From positions 25,642,002 through 25,706,001 of the forward strand of contig NC_073693.1 of assembly GCF_029784155.1 (NCBI RefSeq): DNA of 64,000 bases, given 5' to 3'. Positions 12,752 to 24,941 of this stretch are shown piece after piece (the first letter of the stretch is position 1; each line of letters begins with the position of its first letter). The notes under the pieces were generated by a model. That model ran no database searches, was not told the origin of the DNA, and saw nothing but the letters and a program-made list of their open reading frames with translations. This stretch comes from Uranotaenia lowii (Eukaryota; Arthropoda; Insecta; Diptera; Culicidae). The position numbers were made by a program, and so were the translations under genes.

Positions 12752-14209
12752 GGTAGTCGTCGATTCACATACGTCGTCTGGGGTTTGTTGCAGGAAAACC
12801 GGAAACGGGAGAACCCGGGATTACTCACCACCCGCTGATTTCCATGCCCCTTCCTTCACCATTCAGGGAAAAGAACCGGTCAAGATACAAAACTAATGGA
12901 CATGTGAAATTGGTTTTCAACTTCGGTCTGCTTCCCGGGGCCAGGATTTTGCTTCTGCTTGTCTGTACGTTTCCGTTCGTTCAAATCTTCTCTGCATGCT
13001 TCCCCATTTTACTTAGACGAAACGTAGCCGAGCTCCGAGAGCTACAACATAAGGTACAAGTGTGTGTAATTAATGCTAAAATTGAAATTTTCCACTCGGA
13101 ATGTTCGTTGAATACTGGGTGTGTGCTACTTAATGAGTTTTGCCTCTTCTTATCGGGTTCGAGTCCGACATTTGTTACAACAGGAACAGGTAACAGCATG
13201 TTGTCTGATGTGGCAAAAGTCGAACTGGTCGATAAACTGAAAAGAAGCCTGTTCGAGAAATGGATTTTTTTTTTGAATTTTTCAAAGCAAAACGATAAAA
13301 GTTTAAAAATAAAACAAAACAAAAAAAAATCACTTACCTATATGATTTTTTTTTCAAATGTCAAGGCTTCGTCATTTGACTTATTATCAAATAAGTTCAA
13401 AATGAACTTAAATTTTTTTTTTGCTTTTGAATTTTTTTTTTCAAGCACCGACAAAACTTTGTAGTTTTGAAAGATTTTCCATAACAAACTGAAAAAAAAT
13501 CCAATCGTTAAATGTTTTATTTGCTTTCCCAGAAAATCGCCCATTAAACAAAAGTTCTCTATTTAGTCTATTTCCCGGGCTAATTGTTTCTCGCCGAAGA
13601 AAACTATTAAACAAGCTGCAGCCCACAAATGACCTTTTCCGGGAAACAACTTTTCCTATTATCTAACCAACGACCGTAAAGTTATGCTCCACTTTTCGGA
13701 AAGTCCCTAAAACTAGAAGGTACCTTCCCGAAAGAAACCAAAAGAAAACCATCCACCTCGAAGACAATAACTTATTAAAATGAAAGATGGCCATCAAAAA
13801 TTAAACACAAATTACTTTTAATAGCAGTGCTGCCGTCGGGAAAAGCCGACACTTGCCTCGAGTGAGTAAATGAGCAGAGTGAATGGTGTGGCACCTTTTG
13901 ACTTTTGCTCGAATCAAGTTTCATCCCCAACTTCAGTTTTTCGAGAGTAGACAGAAAAAAACCCAAGAACAACTAAACGGTGAAAACTGATGACCGACCA
14001 CCTCTTTTGTCTTAATGTTTTTCAACTCTAGGGGTGAAGCACCACTTTCCATCGGTGGAAACATTTATAAAATGTGACATTCTTAAAACGGAGCATAAAA
14101 GTTGCTCGTTTGTTATGTTTAATGAAAAATTAAAATTGTTCCATAAATACTCGGAACGAAGAAAGAAAGGTGTACTTTGAGTGTTTATCCTAACTAACGA
14201 ACGAGGAGA

Positions 14210-14223
14210 GTAAGGGGGGATGA
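14210..14223 (+). promoter_or_regulatory. G6 motif, GTAAGGGGGGATGA
   Basis: Exact match to the dispersed consensus, followed directly by further TGATGA repeats. Confidence 0.55.
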
Positions 14224-14711
14224 TGATGACTTCGGGCTCACGTTTCAACACCAATGTTTCATTGAGTTTAAGCTGCTAACGTAAGAGGAGGGAAAGTGGT
14301 TGGAGGAGAATTTCTTCAACCATATATTTACCTTGCAGAGCACAAACTTTTTCCAAAGAAGAAAGCCTGCCAGCTCGGCCAAATGTGAGAATCTTGTTTT
14401 CCCGAAAGGGGTACGGAAACATCTTAATGCGTGTTTTGCTAAAGGAATTATGCTTCATCCTGGCACCAGGCATGTAATTAAATGGGGAAGAAAAGCGTGC
14501 ATTAAACGATGATGACCATAAAAATCTAAATTAAACATAAAATATGATGATTCGCATGAAAATCTCAGTTTATTCCGTTTTGAGACAGCTTGAATAAAAT
14601 AGAATGCGAAAAGTAGATTTAATTTTGAAAAATAAGCTGTAATATCGCCAAATGATAGATTAAGTGAGCTGCTTTGACAACATTGAAACACCCAAAATTT
14701 TTATCAATTTG

Positions 14712-16668
14712 GACAATTTTGACAATTTTGACAATTTTGACAATTTTGACAATTTTGACAATTTTGACAATTTTGACAATTTTGACAATTTTGACAATTT
14801 TGACAATTTTGACAATTTTGACAATTTTGAAAATTTTGACAATTTTGACAATTTTGACAATTTTGACAATTTTGACAATTTTGACAATTTTGACAATTTT
14901 GACAATTTTGAAAATTTTGACAATTTTGACAATTTTGACAATTTTGACAATTTTGACAATTTTGACAATTTTGACAATTTTGACAATTTTGAAAATTTTG
15001 ACAATTTTGACAATTTTGACAATTTTGACAATTTTGACAATTTTGAAAACTTTGACAATTTTGACAATTTTGACAATTTTGACAATTTTGACAATTTTGA
15101 CAATTTTGACAATTTTGACAATTTTGACAATTTTGACAATTTTGACAATTTTGACAATTTTGACAATTTTGACAATTTTGACAATTTTGACAATTTTGAC
15201 AATTTTGACAATTTTGACAATTTTGACAATTTTGACAATTTTGACAATTTTGACAATTTTGACAATTTTGACAATTTTGACAATTTTGACAAATTTGACA
15301 ATTTTGACAATTTTGACAATTTTGACAATTTTGACAATTTTGACAATTTTGACAATTTTGACAATTTTGACAATTTTGACAATTTTGACAATTTTGACAA
15401 TTTTGACAATTTTGACAATTTTGACAATTTTGACAATTTTGACAATTTTGACAATTTTGACAATTTTGACAATTTTGACAATTTTGACAATTTTGACAAT
15501 TTTGACAATTTTGACAATTTTGACAATTTTGACAATTTTGACAATTTTGACAATTTTGACAATTTTGACAATTTTGACAATTTTGACAATTTTGACAATT
15601 TTGACAATTTTGACAATTTTGACAATTTTGACAATTTTGACAATTTTGACAATTTTGACAATTTTGACAATTTTGACAATTTTGACAATTTTGACAATTT
15701 TGACAATTTTGACAATTTTGACAATTTTGACAATTTTGACAATTTTGACAATTTTGACAATTTTGACAATTTTGACAATTTTGACAATTTTGACAATTTT
15801 GACAATTTGACATTTGACAATTTTGACAATTTTGACAATTTTGACAATTTGACAATTTTGACAATTTTGACAATTTTGACAATTTTGACAATTTTGACAA
15901 TTTTGACAATTTTGACAATTTTGACAATTTTGACAATTTTGACAATTTTGACAATTTTGACAATTTTGACAATTTTGACAATTTTGACAATTTTGACAAT
16001 TTTGACAATTTTGACAATTTTGACAATTTTGACAATTTTGACAATTTTGACAATTTTGACAATTTTGACAATTTTGACAATTTTGACAATTTTGACAATT
16101 TTGACAATTTTGACAATTTTGACAATTTTGACAATTTTGACAATTTTGACAATTTTGACAATTTTGACAATTTTGACAATTTTGACAATTTTGACAATTT
16201 TGACAATTTTGACAATTTTGACAATTTTGACAATTTTGACAATTTTGACAATTTTGACAATTTTGACAATTTTGACAATTTTGACAATTTTGACAATTTT
16301 GACAATTTTGACAATTTTGACAATTTTGACAATTTTGACAATTTTGACAATTTTGACAATTTTGACAATTTTGACAATTTTGACAATTTTGACAATTTTG
16401 ACAATTTTGACAATTTTGACAATTTTGACAATTTTGACAATTTTGACAATTTTGACAATTTTGACAATTTTGACAATTTTGACAATTTTGACAATTTTGA
16501 CAATTTTGACAATTTTGACAATTTTGACAATTTTGACAATTTTGACAATTTTGACAATTTTGACAATTTTGACAATTTTGACAATTTTGACAATTTTGAC
16601 AATTTTGACAATTTTGACAATTTTGACAATTTTGGCAATTTTGACAATTTTGACAATTTTGACAATAA
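14712..16668 (+). repeat. 9-bp satellite array B1, unit TTTTGACAA
   Basis: About 217 units of TTTTGACAA (TTGTCAAAA on the minus strand). TTTTGAAAA variants are concentrated in the left 350 bp. A short deletion cluster at about 15803-15850 shifts the phase and splits the open frames. The right part is nearly perfect. The array joins a TTTTTGTCA array through a short non-repeat bridge at 16669-16683. Confidence 0.97.
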
Positions 16669-16683
16669 GAAAATTTTGACAGT

Positions 16684-17795
16684 TTTGTCATTTTTGTCAT
16701 TTTTGTCATTTTTTTCATTTTTTTCATTTTTGTCATTTTTGTCATTTTTGTCATTTTTGTCATTTTTGTCATTTTTGTCATTTTTGTCATTTTTGTCATT
16801 TTTGTCATTTTTGTCATTTTTGTCATTTTTGTCATTTTTGTCATTTTTGTCATTTTTGTCATTTTTGTCATTTTTGTCATTTTTGTCATTTTTGTCATTT
16901 TTGTCATTTTTGTCATTTTTGTCATTTTTGTCATTTTTGTCATTTTTGTCATTTTTGTCATTTTTGTCATTTTTGTCATTTTTGTCATTTTTGTCATTTT
17001 TGTCATTTTTGTCATTTTTGTCATTTTTGTCATTTTTGTCATTTTTGTCATTTTTGTCATTTTTGTCATTTTTGTCATTTTTGTCATTTTTGTCTTTTTT
17101 GTCATTTTTGTCATTTTTGTCATTTTCGTCATTTTTGTCATTTGTGTCATTTTTGTCATTTTTGTCATTTTTGTCATTTTTGTCATTTTTGTCATTTTTG
17201 TCATTTTTGTCATTTTTGTCATTTTTGTCATTTTTGTCATTTTTGTCATTTTTGTCATTTTTGTCATTTTTGTCATTTTTGTTATTTTTGTCATTTTTGT
17301 CATTTTTGTCATTTTTGTCATTTTTGTCATTTTTGTCATTTTTGTCATTTTTGTCATTTTTGTCATTTTTGTCATTTTTGTCATTTTTGTCATTTTTGTC
17401 ATTTTTGTCATTTTTGTCATTTTTGTCATTTTTGTCATTTTTGTCATTTTTGTCATTTTTGTCATTTTTGTCATTTTTGTCATTTTTGTCATTTTTGTCA
17501 TTTTTGTCATTTTTGTCATTTTTGTCATTTTTGTCATTTTTGTCATTTTTGTCATTTTTGTCATTTTTGTCATTTTTGTCATTTTTGTCATTTTTGTCAT
17601 TTTTGTCATTTTTGTCATTTTTGTCATTTTTGTCATTTTTGTCATTTTTGTCATTTTTGTCATTTTTGTCATTTTTGTCATTTTTGTCATTTTTGTTATT
17701 TTTGTCATTTTTGTCAGTTTTGTCATTTATGTTATTTTTGTCATTTTTATTATTTTTGTCATTTTTGTTATTTTTGTCATTTTGTAATTGTTGTC
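16684..17795 (+). repeat. 9-bp satellite array A2, unit TTTTTGTCA
   Basis: About 123 units of the same family and same strand orientation as array A1. Variants (TTTTTTTCA at the left end, TTATTTTTG-type units at the right end) cluster at both borders, and the centre is homogeneous. It lies tail-to-tail with array B1. Confidence 0.97.
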
Positions 17796-18239
17796 ATGTC
17801 TCAAAAATACGTTATGATAAAATTTTCCCTCTTTTGATTTTTACATTTTTAAGTCGAAATTTGAAAGTTGATTTGCTATGATATAATACAAAATTAATTT
17901 TGGGTGGAGGGGACCTTAAGTGATTTTCGAAGTTAAAAAAAACGAAACTTTGAGCTCGCTGGGACATCCCTAAATTAAGTCCATTTGAGCTGAAACTTTG
18001 CAAAGGTTAGTTTCTTGGGCTTATCAACCAAACGTTTATGGTCGGCTTTGAGAATACGACTTAGAAATTTTTCCCATTCATACATTGCCACTCTTTATAA
18101 CATACTTGAAAAAAACTTTATGGAATGGAACGACCGATTAAAAAAAATATTTAAATTCAAATGTTGATTAATGGAAAAACCATTGATTTCCTAGGGTTTG
18201 TTCCTTTCATTTAAATCGTACAGTCCCTTATCAACTCAC

Positions 18240-18484
18240 CTAGCTCATGAATCATTAGAACATCGTTTAACATCACCCCATCTTCAGAGTTGAAATCATA
18301 AAATAGGTCTCCTTTTCGCCAGGCTCTGCTAGTCCTGCAGAGAATTTTACATTGATCCAAACCTCCTAAATGACCACAACCGTGTCGTCCATACATGGTG
18401 TTGCGTTGTTCCAGGTAAGCGCATCGCTCCCGGCTTCGGCGTTGCATTATCATCAATGTAACCGTTATTTCAATCCGGGCCAAC
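18240..18484 (-). CDS. weak candidate internal exon, unrecognised
   Basis: Minus-strand open stretch of 81 full codons. Upstream is a pyrimidine/GT-rich tract ending in TTGGCCAG, usable as an acceptor; downstream is CTAG followed by GTGAGT, a strong donor. The phases are compatible with an internal exon. The peptide has several Cys and His residues (RERCAYLEQRN, GRHGCGHLGG, DQCKILCR) followed by WRKGDLFYDFNSEDG. I considered a decayed reverse transcriptase, because KGD and LIRD resemble parts of RT motifs, but the spacing does not fit. I recognise no family. The surrounding open frame runs 18211-18624 and could be chance. Confidence is low because similar-length frames occur elsewhere in these islands. 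Confidence 0.15.
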
Positions 18485-18691
18485 CTGGCCAAGTGAAACA
18501 AAACACAAACAAGCAAACATTTTTTCTCCCCGAAAAGACCGTTTAGGAGTCGAACTTTGACTGGTGAATAGATTTCGGGTTTTGTGATAACTTTTAAAGT
18601 TGAACGGTTTAAATTTTGACACAAATTACATCCGTGGGTCCAATTTTCGGAAACCCAACGGTAAGAGTTTCGATATCAATAAGGTCAGCAA

Positions 18692-18730
18692 CAAACAACA
18701 ACAACCCCAACAGCAGCAGCAGCAGCAGGA
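18692..18730. repeat. CAA/CAG microsatellite
   Basis: A run of CAA units passing into six CAG units. Typical of insect intronic or coding glutamine tracts; no convincing coding frame supports the latter here. Confidence 0.7.
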
Positions 18731-18909
18731 GGTGAAAAGGCTATTGTTTATATTGTCTGTAATCGACTGGACCATTGTGGAGTATTTTAATTAAAAACAG
18801 ACCGATGAATTACGCTACCGTAATTCAATCCCAGCCTCGGAGAATGGGAGAGATCCGAGATGAGTGGGTGCACCGAGAGACCACCATCGTTGTTGGTTGG
18901 TTTGGAAGG

Positions 18910-18923
18910 GAAAGGGGGGATGA
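18910..18923 (+). promoter_or_regulatory. G6 motif, GAAAGGGGGGATGA
   Basis: Match to the dispersed consensus, GAAA subtype. Confidence 0.55.
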
Positions 18924-19124
18924 ACTGTTTCGGAAATTAACTGCACTTTTGCACCGATTCGATCGGCCAATTGGCACACTCAGGGCCCCCAAACAACACA
19001 AATAACGGCACAGGCATCAACAACGTCGAATTCGACGAGGACTTTTCTCGGTGTGACGATGGATTGTTGTTGATTGTGGCCGCTGGGGTTAGTTGTGAGA
19101 AATGGCGGAAAAGGGCGGACATCG

Positions 19125-19138
19125 GTAAGGGGGGATGA
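19125..19138 (+). promoter_or_regulatory. G6 motif, GTAAGGGGGGATGA
   Basis: Exact match, GTAA subtype, 215 bp downstream of the copy at 18910 and in the same orientation. Confidence 0.55.
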
Positions 19139-20360
19139 CACAAAAACCCCAACCGGGAGGTTCGTATTGTGGAAATTTTAATTTTCCGTAACAGTTTCGA
19201 TTGGGGTCGTCGTTTTCCCGATCCCTGTCGGTCTCTCCTGGTGTGTATTTCCACCGAGGATGTTGGATGCTGGGATCCGATTGAGTCGATCGATCGCTGT
19301 GGTGGGGGTGCCTTTGCTTTTCCAAATGAGGTGCGACAATCGGCAGCGTCAGCAGGACAAAAACAGCACCAGAAAGTAAGCAGGACCGAGGGAGGAGTGC
19401 AGTTTAATAAACGAATAATGAAAATTTGCTCCACACCGACCAAGAGAATGGAAAAGTGAGAGGAAACCAGTGTTTCGGGCAAAGGAAAGTGGAAATTAAT
19501 ATTGTTAAGTTCAAAAGACCCCTTCGGGAAATTGGAATATTGTTGATTTCAATAAATTTCTTAATGATATTTATGGAATCAATAATCACAAGATACGTTA
19601 GGAGAGCGCCACCAAGTTTCTAGGATTTTCGCATGCAGTCCGGTGCCCGTTTTACCTCGCAGCTTTTTATGTCGAGAACCAGCGGAAAAATTTTTAAAAA
19701 AAGTTAAAAGGACCTAATCAAATTTTACCAGAATAAAATTGTGTTTTAAAAAAAAGCCTAAAATTTCTTACAAAGGGTTCACACAGCAAATTTCCCATCA
19801 TTAGCAGGGCCCATTCATTCGACAGGGGACAAGCATCCTCGAAAAGTTCCATTAACTTGGCGGTGTAACTTTCAACCCTTGATGGTTTCACGTTTACATA
19901 GGAAGGTATCTCTCCAGGTACCCAGAAAACACAACAACAACCACTCACTTATTTTATTAGCCTTCGCAAATAAAGTGACTCTTTTCGAAACTACACTACA
20001 ATCCCCTTAAAAGAGGCTACAAAACGCACCCGTAAAGCTTCTCGGAGCAGCAAGAGTAGATACACAAAAGAAATTCGTTTTTAATTTTTAATGCTAACGA
20101 CTCGGTACTCCTCGACGACGGTTGCCGGTTTAAGGTTGTTGGCTTTTGCGTTTGACTTGACAGCAGCCGAGAATCTCTCGTTTTCTCAAAAAGAGGTGGA
20201 TGGGTGTAAGTATGTGCATTTGTGACATGGCCATTGAGGACGACGACGTTGTTGTCTGGCGTAAAAGTTCTATCTCGAATGGCAAAAGCAACACTGCGCT
20301 ACTAAACATCACCTCTTATTATCCTCATTTTCGGTTCTTATTCCGTTTAATGTCTTACCG

Positions 20361-20374
20361 GTGAGGGGGGATGA
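20361..20374 (+). promoter_or_regulatory. G6 motif, GTGAGGGGGGATGA
   Basis: Match to the consensus, with G at the R position. A TAACACCA word downstream resembles a CAACACCA word after the copy at 14210, but I see no extended homology. Confidence 0.5.
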
Positions 20375-21092
20375 TTATGGGAATTCCCGGCTGCTCTCGG
20401 CTTTTTAACACCATCGTTCGTTCTCCGCTCATTGAAGAAGGTAAGGAGATGTTAACTTGTTCTCCCATTGATGTCCTCCTCATTCCTTGTTTTCCCTCAA
20501 GAAAAAAAGCAATCAGATCTCGACGGACTCAAGAAGAGGACCACCTTAAAAAGAGATAAGCATCTTGGCCCAGTTCCCGGCTAACGGCCGCATTGTGAAA
20601 CAAATGAACACAACCCCATTTGAAACATCATGTTCTTGCACTGGCTCTCGCGTAACTAAACTGGGCATTTATGGAACAACCTCAAAGCTAACAGCCAAGC
20701 AACGCGGCAGCCAGAGTAAATAAAAGTTAAGCAGTGCGCCTGATAAACATTATCATCGTAATTATTTTTACTTTCTCGCGCTAGTCGTTACGCGTTTCGT
20801 TTCGTTGTGCTGTCAATGTCTTGTCGTTCTTTTTTGGGGTTTGTTTTGGCATGCCCCTTCATTGGCGTTCTGGTGCGCAAAATTTTGGCTTTCCCCTGAA
20901 TGAGCAGGAAAGTCCATAAAGGACGCGTTAAACATGGTTCTTTATGGCCGGTGGGACCATCAAGTGATTTTATTATTTGTCTTTCGTTTTTTGAAGGAGA
21001 AATTTGAAAAAAGAAGGCTTGAAAGAATTTAAGTGGAAGATTCGATTTTTTTTTTGAGAAGCAAATTGATTGTAAAAATAATAAGCAATTTT

Positions 21093-22412
21093 TTGTCGAA
21101 ATTGTTAAAATTGTAAAAATTGTCAAAATTGTAAAAATTGTCAAAATTGTCAAAATTGACAAAATTTTCAAAATTTTCAAAATTGTCAAAATTAACAAAA
21201 TTGTCAAAATTGTCAAAATTGTCAAAATTGTCAAAATTGTCAAAATTGTCAAAATTGTCAAAATTGTCAAAATTGTCAAAATTGTCAAAATTGTCAAAAT
21301 TGTCAAAATTGTCAAAATTGTCAAAATTGTCAAAATTGTCAAAATTGTCAAAATTGTCAAAATTGTCAAAATTGTCAAAATTGTCAAAATTGTCAAAATT
21401 GTCAAAATTGTCAAAATTGTCAAAATTGTCAAAATTGTCAAAATTGTCAAAATTGTCAAAATTGTCAAAATTGTCAAAATTGTCAAAATTGTCAAAATTG
21501 TCAAAATTGTCAAAATTGTCAAAATTGTCAAAATTGTCAAAATTGTCAAAATTGTCAAAATTGTCAAAATTGTCAAAATTGTCAAAATTGTCAAAATTGT
21601 CAAAATTGTCAAAATTGTCAAAATTGTCAAAATTGTCAAAATTGTCAAAATTGTCAAAATTGTCAAAATTGTCAAAATTGTCAAAATTGTAAAAATTGTA
21701 AAAATTGTAAAAATTGTAAAATTGTCAAAATTGTCAAAATTGTCAAAATTGTCAAAATTGTCAAAATTGTCAAAATTGTCAAAATTGTCAAAATTGTCAA
21801 AATTGTCAAAATTGTCAAAATTGTCAAAATTTTCAAAGTTATCAAAATTGTCAAAATTGTCAAAATTGTCAAAATTGTCAAAATTGTCAAAATTGTCAAA
21901 ATTGTCAAAATTGTCAAAATTGTCAAAATTGTCAAAATTGTCAAAATTGTCAAAATTGTCAAAATTGTCAAAATTGTCAAAATTGTCAAAATTGTCAAAA
22001 TTGTCAAAATTGTCGAAATTGTCAAAATTGTCAAAATTGTCAAAATTGTCAAAATTGTCAAAATTGTCAAAATTGTCAAAATTGTCAAAATTGTCAAAAT
22101 TGTCAAAATTGTCAAAATTGTCAAAATTGTCAAAATTGTCAAAATTGTCAAAATTGTCAAAATTGTCAAAATTGTCAAAATTGTCAAAATTGTCAAAATT
22201 GTCAAAATTGTCAAAATTGTCAAAATTGTCAAAATTGTCAAAATTGTCAAAATTGTCAAAATTGTCAAAATTGTCAAAATTGTCAAAATTGTCAAAATTG
22301 TCAAAATTGTCAAAATTGTCAAAATTGTCAAAATTGTCAAAATTGTCAAAATTGTCAAAATTGTCAAAATTGTCAAAATTGTCAAAATTATTCAAACTGT
22401 CAAAATTGTCAT
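21093..22412 (-). repeat. 9-bp satellite array B2, unit TTTTGACAA on minus strand
   Basis: About 146 units reading TTGTCAAAA on the plus strand, so the B family is inverted relative to B1. The left border is degenerate (TTGTAAAAA and TTTTCAAAA variants). A block of TTGTAAAAA units with an eight-base slip lies at about 21686-21722, separating two homogeneous sub-arrays. It ends in unique AT-rich sequence. Confidence 0.97.
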
Positions 22413-24941
22413 TTTTGAATTGTTTTGAGTTCTGAATATTCTGCCGTTTTTGTTATTGTTTTTTATATTGAAAATATAATTCATGATTGAGGTTTGTTTT
22501 TCATTGAATTTTTAATAATTAACCTTTGATAAAAAAATTGTTTCAATGAAATTGGCTGATTTTCTATCTCAACGAATTATTAATCGAATTATTCTCGTCA
22601 AAATTAAACACATCTAGGACCAAGGAACTGAAATTTTGCCTGGAACGCCACTCATCACCCGCAAAAAAATGAACGAGCGAATGAATTATATAGCAAATTC
22701 ATAAGCATGAAATTGTTTTCTTAAAGTTTTTAATAAATTCTTTCGGATAAACCGATGTGATGGAGCACTTTTTCGTCGCGGGTAGCAGGTCTTCCTTCGA
22801 CTACGTCTGGGGTTGGCGATTATTTGCTAGGCAAGAAGCGCCATGTTCCTTCTAAGGTTTGCTTCGCTCGGTTGCCCTCGAGGCGACACAGAGAAGACGA
22901 ATGACTTGATCCGCCCTCGCTTTAGGTTTTTCCTAGCTGGGCTGGGTGACAAACTTCAGTCAGCGTTCCGAGTTGAGGTCATCCCCCATCCGGAGAAGAG
23001 ACAGCTTCTTCCAGCTGGCAATCTTTAATTTTGATTCCCCACCAGCCAGACGAAGAAGATGACGATCACCCGACCTAGTCCTCGGTGCTTTTGAAGTCTA
23101 GTTTTTATATTTCATTATTTGTTCCCGCTTCGTTTCCACCCCCATAAATAATCAGCATCTGCAGAGTAAAAACTATTTAGCAGAAGGAGTAAACAAACTG
23201 TTTGGTTCTCGTCCAGGCGGGACACATTTCGCGCTACAGAAACGGTTTACTCGTTTGGTGTCTCATTTGGATTCTGATGCTGAGCTTTACTTTTTACTTT
23301 AGTAGAAGGTTGATTTATCTTAGAAAATTGTTACTGCTCAGAAGGTTGAAAAATTGAGAGGATGTGCTTCAACCCGAGTGTTCTGTTCCAAACAAAAGTA
23401 TAAAAAAATACATATTGTTCTTAAAATTTGTTTTCTTTGATTTTTAAATTATTGGTAACACCAATGTCTCATCAAGGAAAGTGGGTCGCATCTCATTGCA
23501 GAAACATTTCAGAGCTTAAACAAATATTTACACTGAAAAGAGTAACAGAGAGATTTCAAACGCCCTCGCTCGTCCCGGGGGCTGGTTATTTTCACGCCAA
23601 ATATATTTACACACCTTTGTCGGGCCGATCTCAGATTGGTGCGTAAAACCAAACCAGATGCATGATGAATTTTCCCGGAAAATAAACTCCAAAACGATGG
23701 TGATGGTGCTGATTCTGATCGGAATTGATCAGCAGGTTTGCGGAGGTATTTGAGTATTTGGCTGTGTGGTTTTGTGAAATCCAATCCCGAAACTATACCG
23801 AGGAAAGGGGGGATGATTACGAGACAGGAATGTTAATTTTCTCGGTTACTCGATAAACGATTGGAAAATGAATAGAGTTAATTGAGCAATTAGTGCAAAT
23901 TTTGTGCAATGATTAATTCTGCTTTCGAGTTTTTTGAATTGATTCCGGACGACTCGATGGGAATTGGTTGTCTGGTCTGGAATATCCCATTTGGCTTCGC
24001 CGGACCCTTCCCGGTGTTAATTAAATTGATTGTTCGTTTTTCTCCTCGGCTCAAAGGTTGTTGTTTAATTGCCCCAATGAACGTGTTTCAAATGAGAATG
24101 TTGTTGAAACTGGGATAATCAGATAATAGCATCCGATTCCGTCAGAATTGTTTCCAGAAATTTTCATAAGGTAGCTCCCTGCAGTTTCTCTGCTCTTATC
24201 GCAAACACTGATGGTGACAGCTTCGAAACCATCATCACAAAACTACCACTAATGCCAACAGCTGTTGTGTACCTCTACACACAAGTTGCTTTTGCGCCCT
24301 GTCAGCGCGTGGCGTTGTGAAAAAGTAATTAAAATTTGTTAATGAAAGTATGAAATTTTGATGAAGCCGTGCCGGGGTTCCAGGCTCGAAGGAGAGCTAA
24401 AAAACCGCCGCCGTCACCAAACGATCATCACGTGACTCTTCAGTTCTTGGAGCCGGTACCACAACACAACAACACAAACAAACTTCACACCCCTCGGCAT
24501 CGTGTCACTGCCAATAAGATGGTTTGCTTCATGGGAGGTATCCAACCTTGGGTTTGCCCAATTTTGCCGGAGGCAGGCGACCTTCTTTTGGTTTGCACTG
24601 ATAGAAGGCAAGAATGGAAAGAGAAAAATCCTAAAAGAAAAATCAAAGAATGGCACCACACTCATTAGTCGTAACCACTGTTGATGCTTCGGTAAAAAAA
24701 GGGAGATATCGGGCTTTTTTGTTATTTTTTCTCTTTCAAATCGTAAAGTAAGAAAAAAAAAACATTTGCACGATTGAGAAGTAACTAACTCTGCTTTGAT
24801 GAAGTCCGAGTTGGGAGATTTGGACGTAAACAAATGCAATCAAAATGCATTATTTTCATCTAAAAAAACTACAAGTTTTTGAAACTGATCGGAAATGAAA
24901 TGATTTGGCTAAAAAAAATGAAAAGGTTAGCATGATTGAAT
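22413..24941. other. unique island with one G6 motif
   Basis: AT-rich at its left edge, then unique and GC-richer. Contains the G6 word at 23803 and a five-G near-match at 22979-22990. Short frames of up to about 140 codons lack recognisable domains. Confidence 0.5.
23803..23816 (+). promoter_or_regulatory. G6 motif, GAAAGGGGGGATGA
   Basis: Exact match to the GAAA subtype in unique sequence. Confidence 0.55.

Larger units (their letters stand above)
11561..14660. other. unique GC-richer island
   Basis: Unique sequence containing two G6 words (12262-12275 minus, loose; 14210-14223 plus) and short trinucleotide and tetranucleotide tracts. A 206-codon plus-strand frame spans 12844-13464, but its second half is translated poly-T/poly-A, it shows no domain, and I do not call it a gene. 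GGTTCGAGTCCGAC near 13158 resembles a tRNA B-box without an accompanying A-box or fold. Confidence 0.5.
17796..21092. other. unique island with three G6 motifs
   Basis: Unique, mixed-composition sequence between satellites B1/A2 and B2. It holds G6 words at 18910, 19125 and 20361, a CAG/CAA tract near 18692-18730 and the weak exon candidate at 18240-18484. Other frames (for example 18937-19482 minus, 181 codons) show no domain. Function not recognised. Confidence 0.5.

Noticed and set aside
13150..13185. tRNA B-box-like GGTTCGAGTCCGAC
   Set aside because: Isolated word without the remainder of a tRNA.
12844..13464. 206-codon plus-strand frame
   Set aside because: No domain; the second half is poly-T/poly-A translation; no splice or start context.
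14619..17881. Open frames up to 1035 codons over the two joined satellites
   Set aside because: Same artefact: repetitive three-residue peptides in every frame.
18211..18624. Reverse transcriptase remnant
   Set aside because: KGD and LIRD resemble RT motifs, but the spacing from the upstream Cys and the missing catalytic motif do not fit.
20788..22435. 535-codon minus-strand frame with a non-repeat tail
   Set aside because: The repeat supplies almost all of its length and the remaining residues show no domain.
22979..22990. G6 motif, minus strand
   Set aside because: Only five G and a different start; kept as a near-match, not counted.
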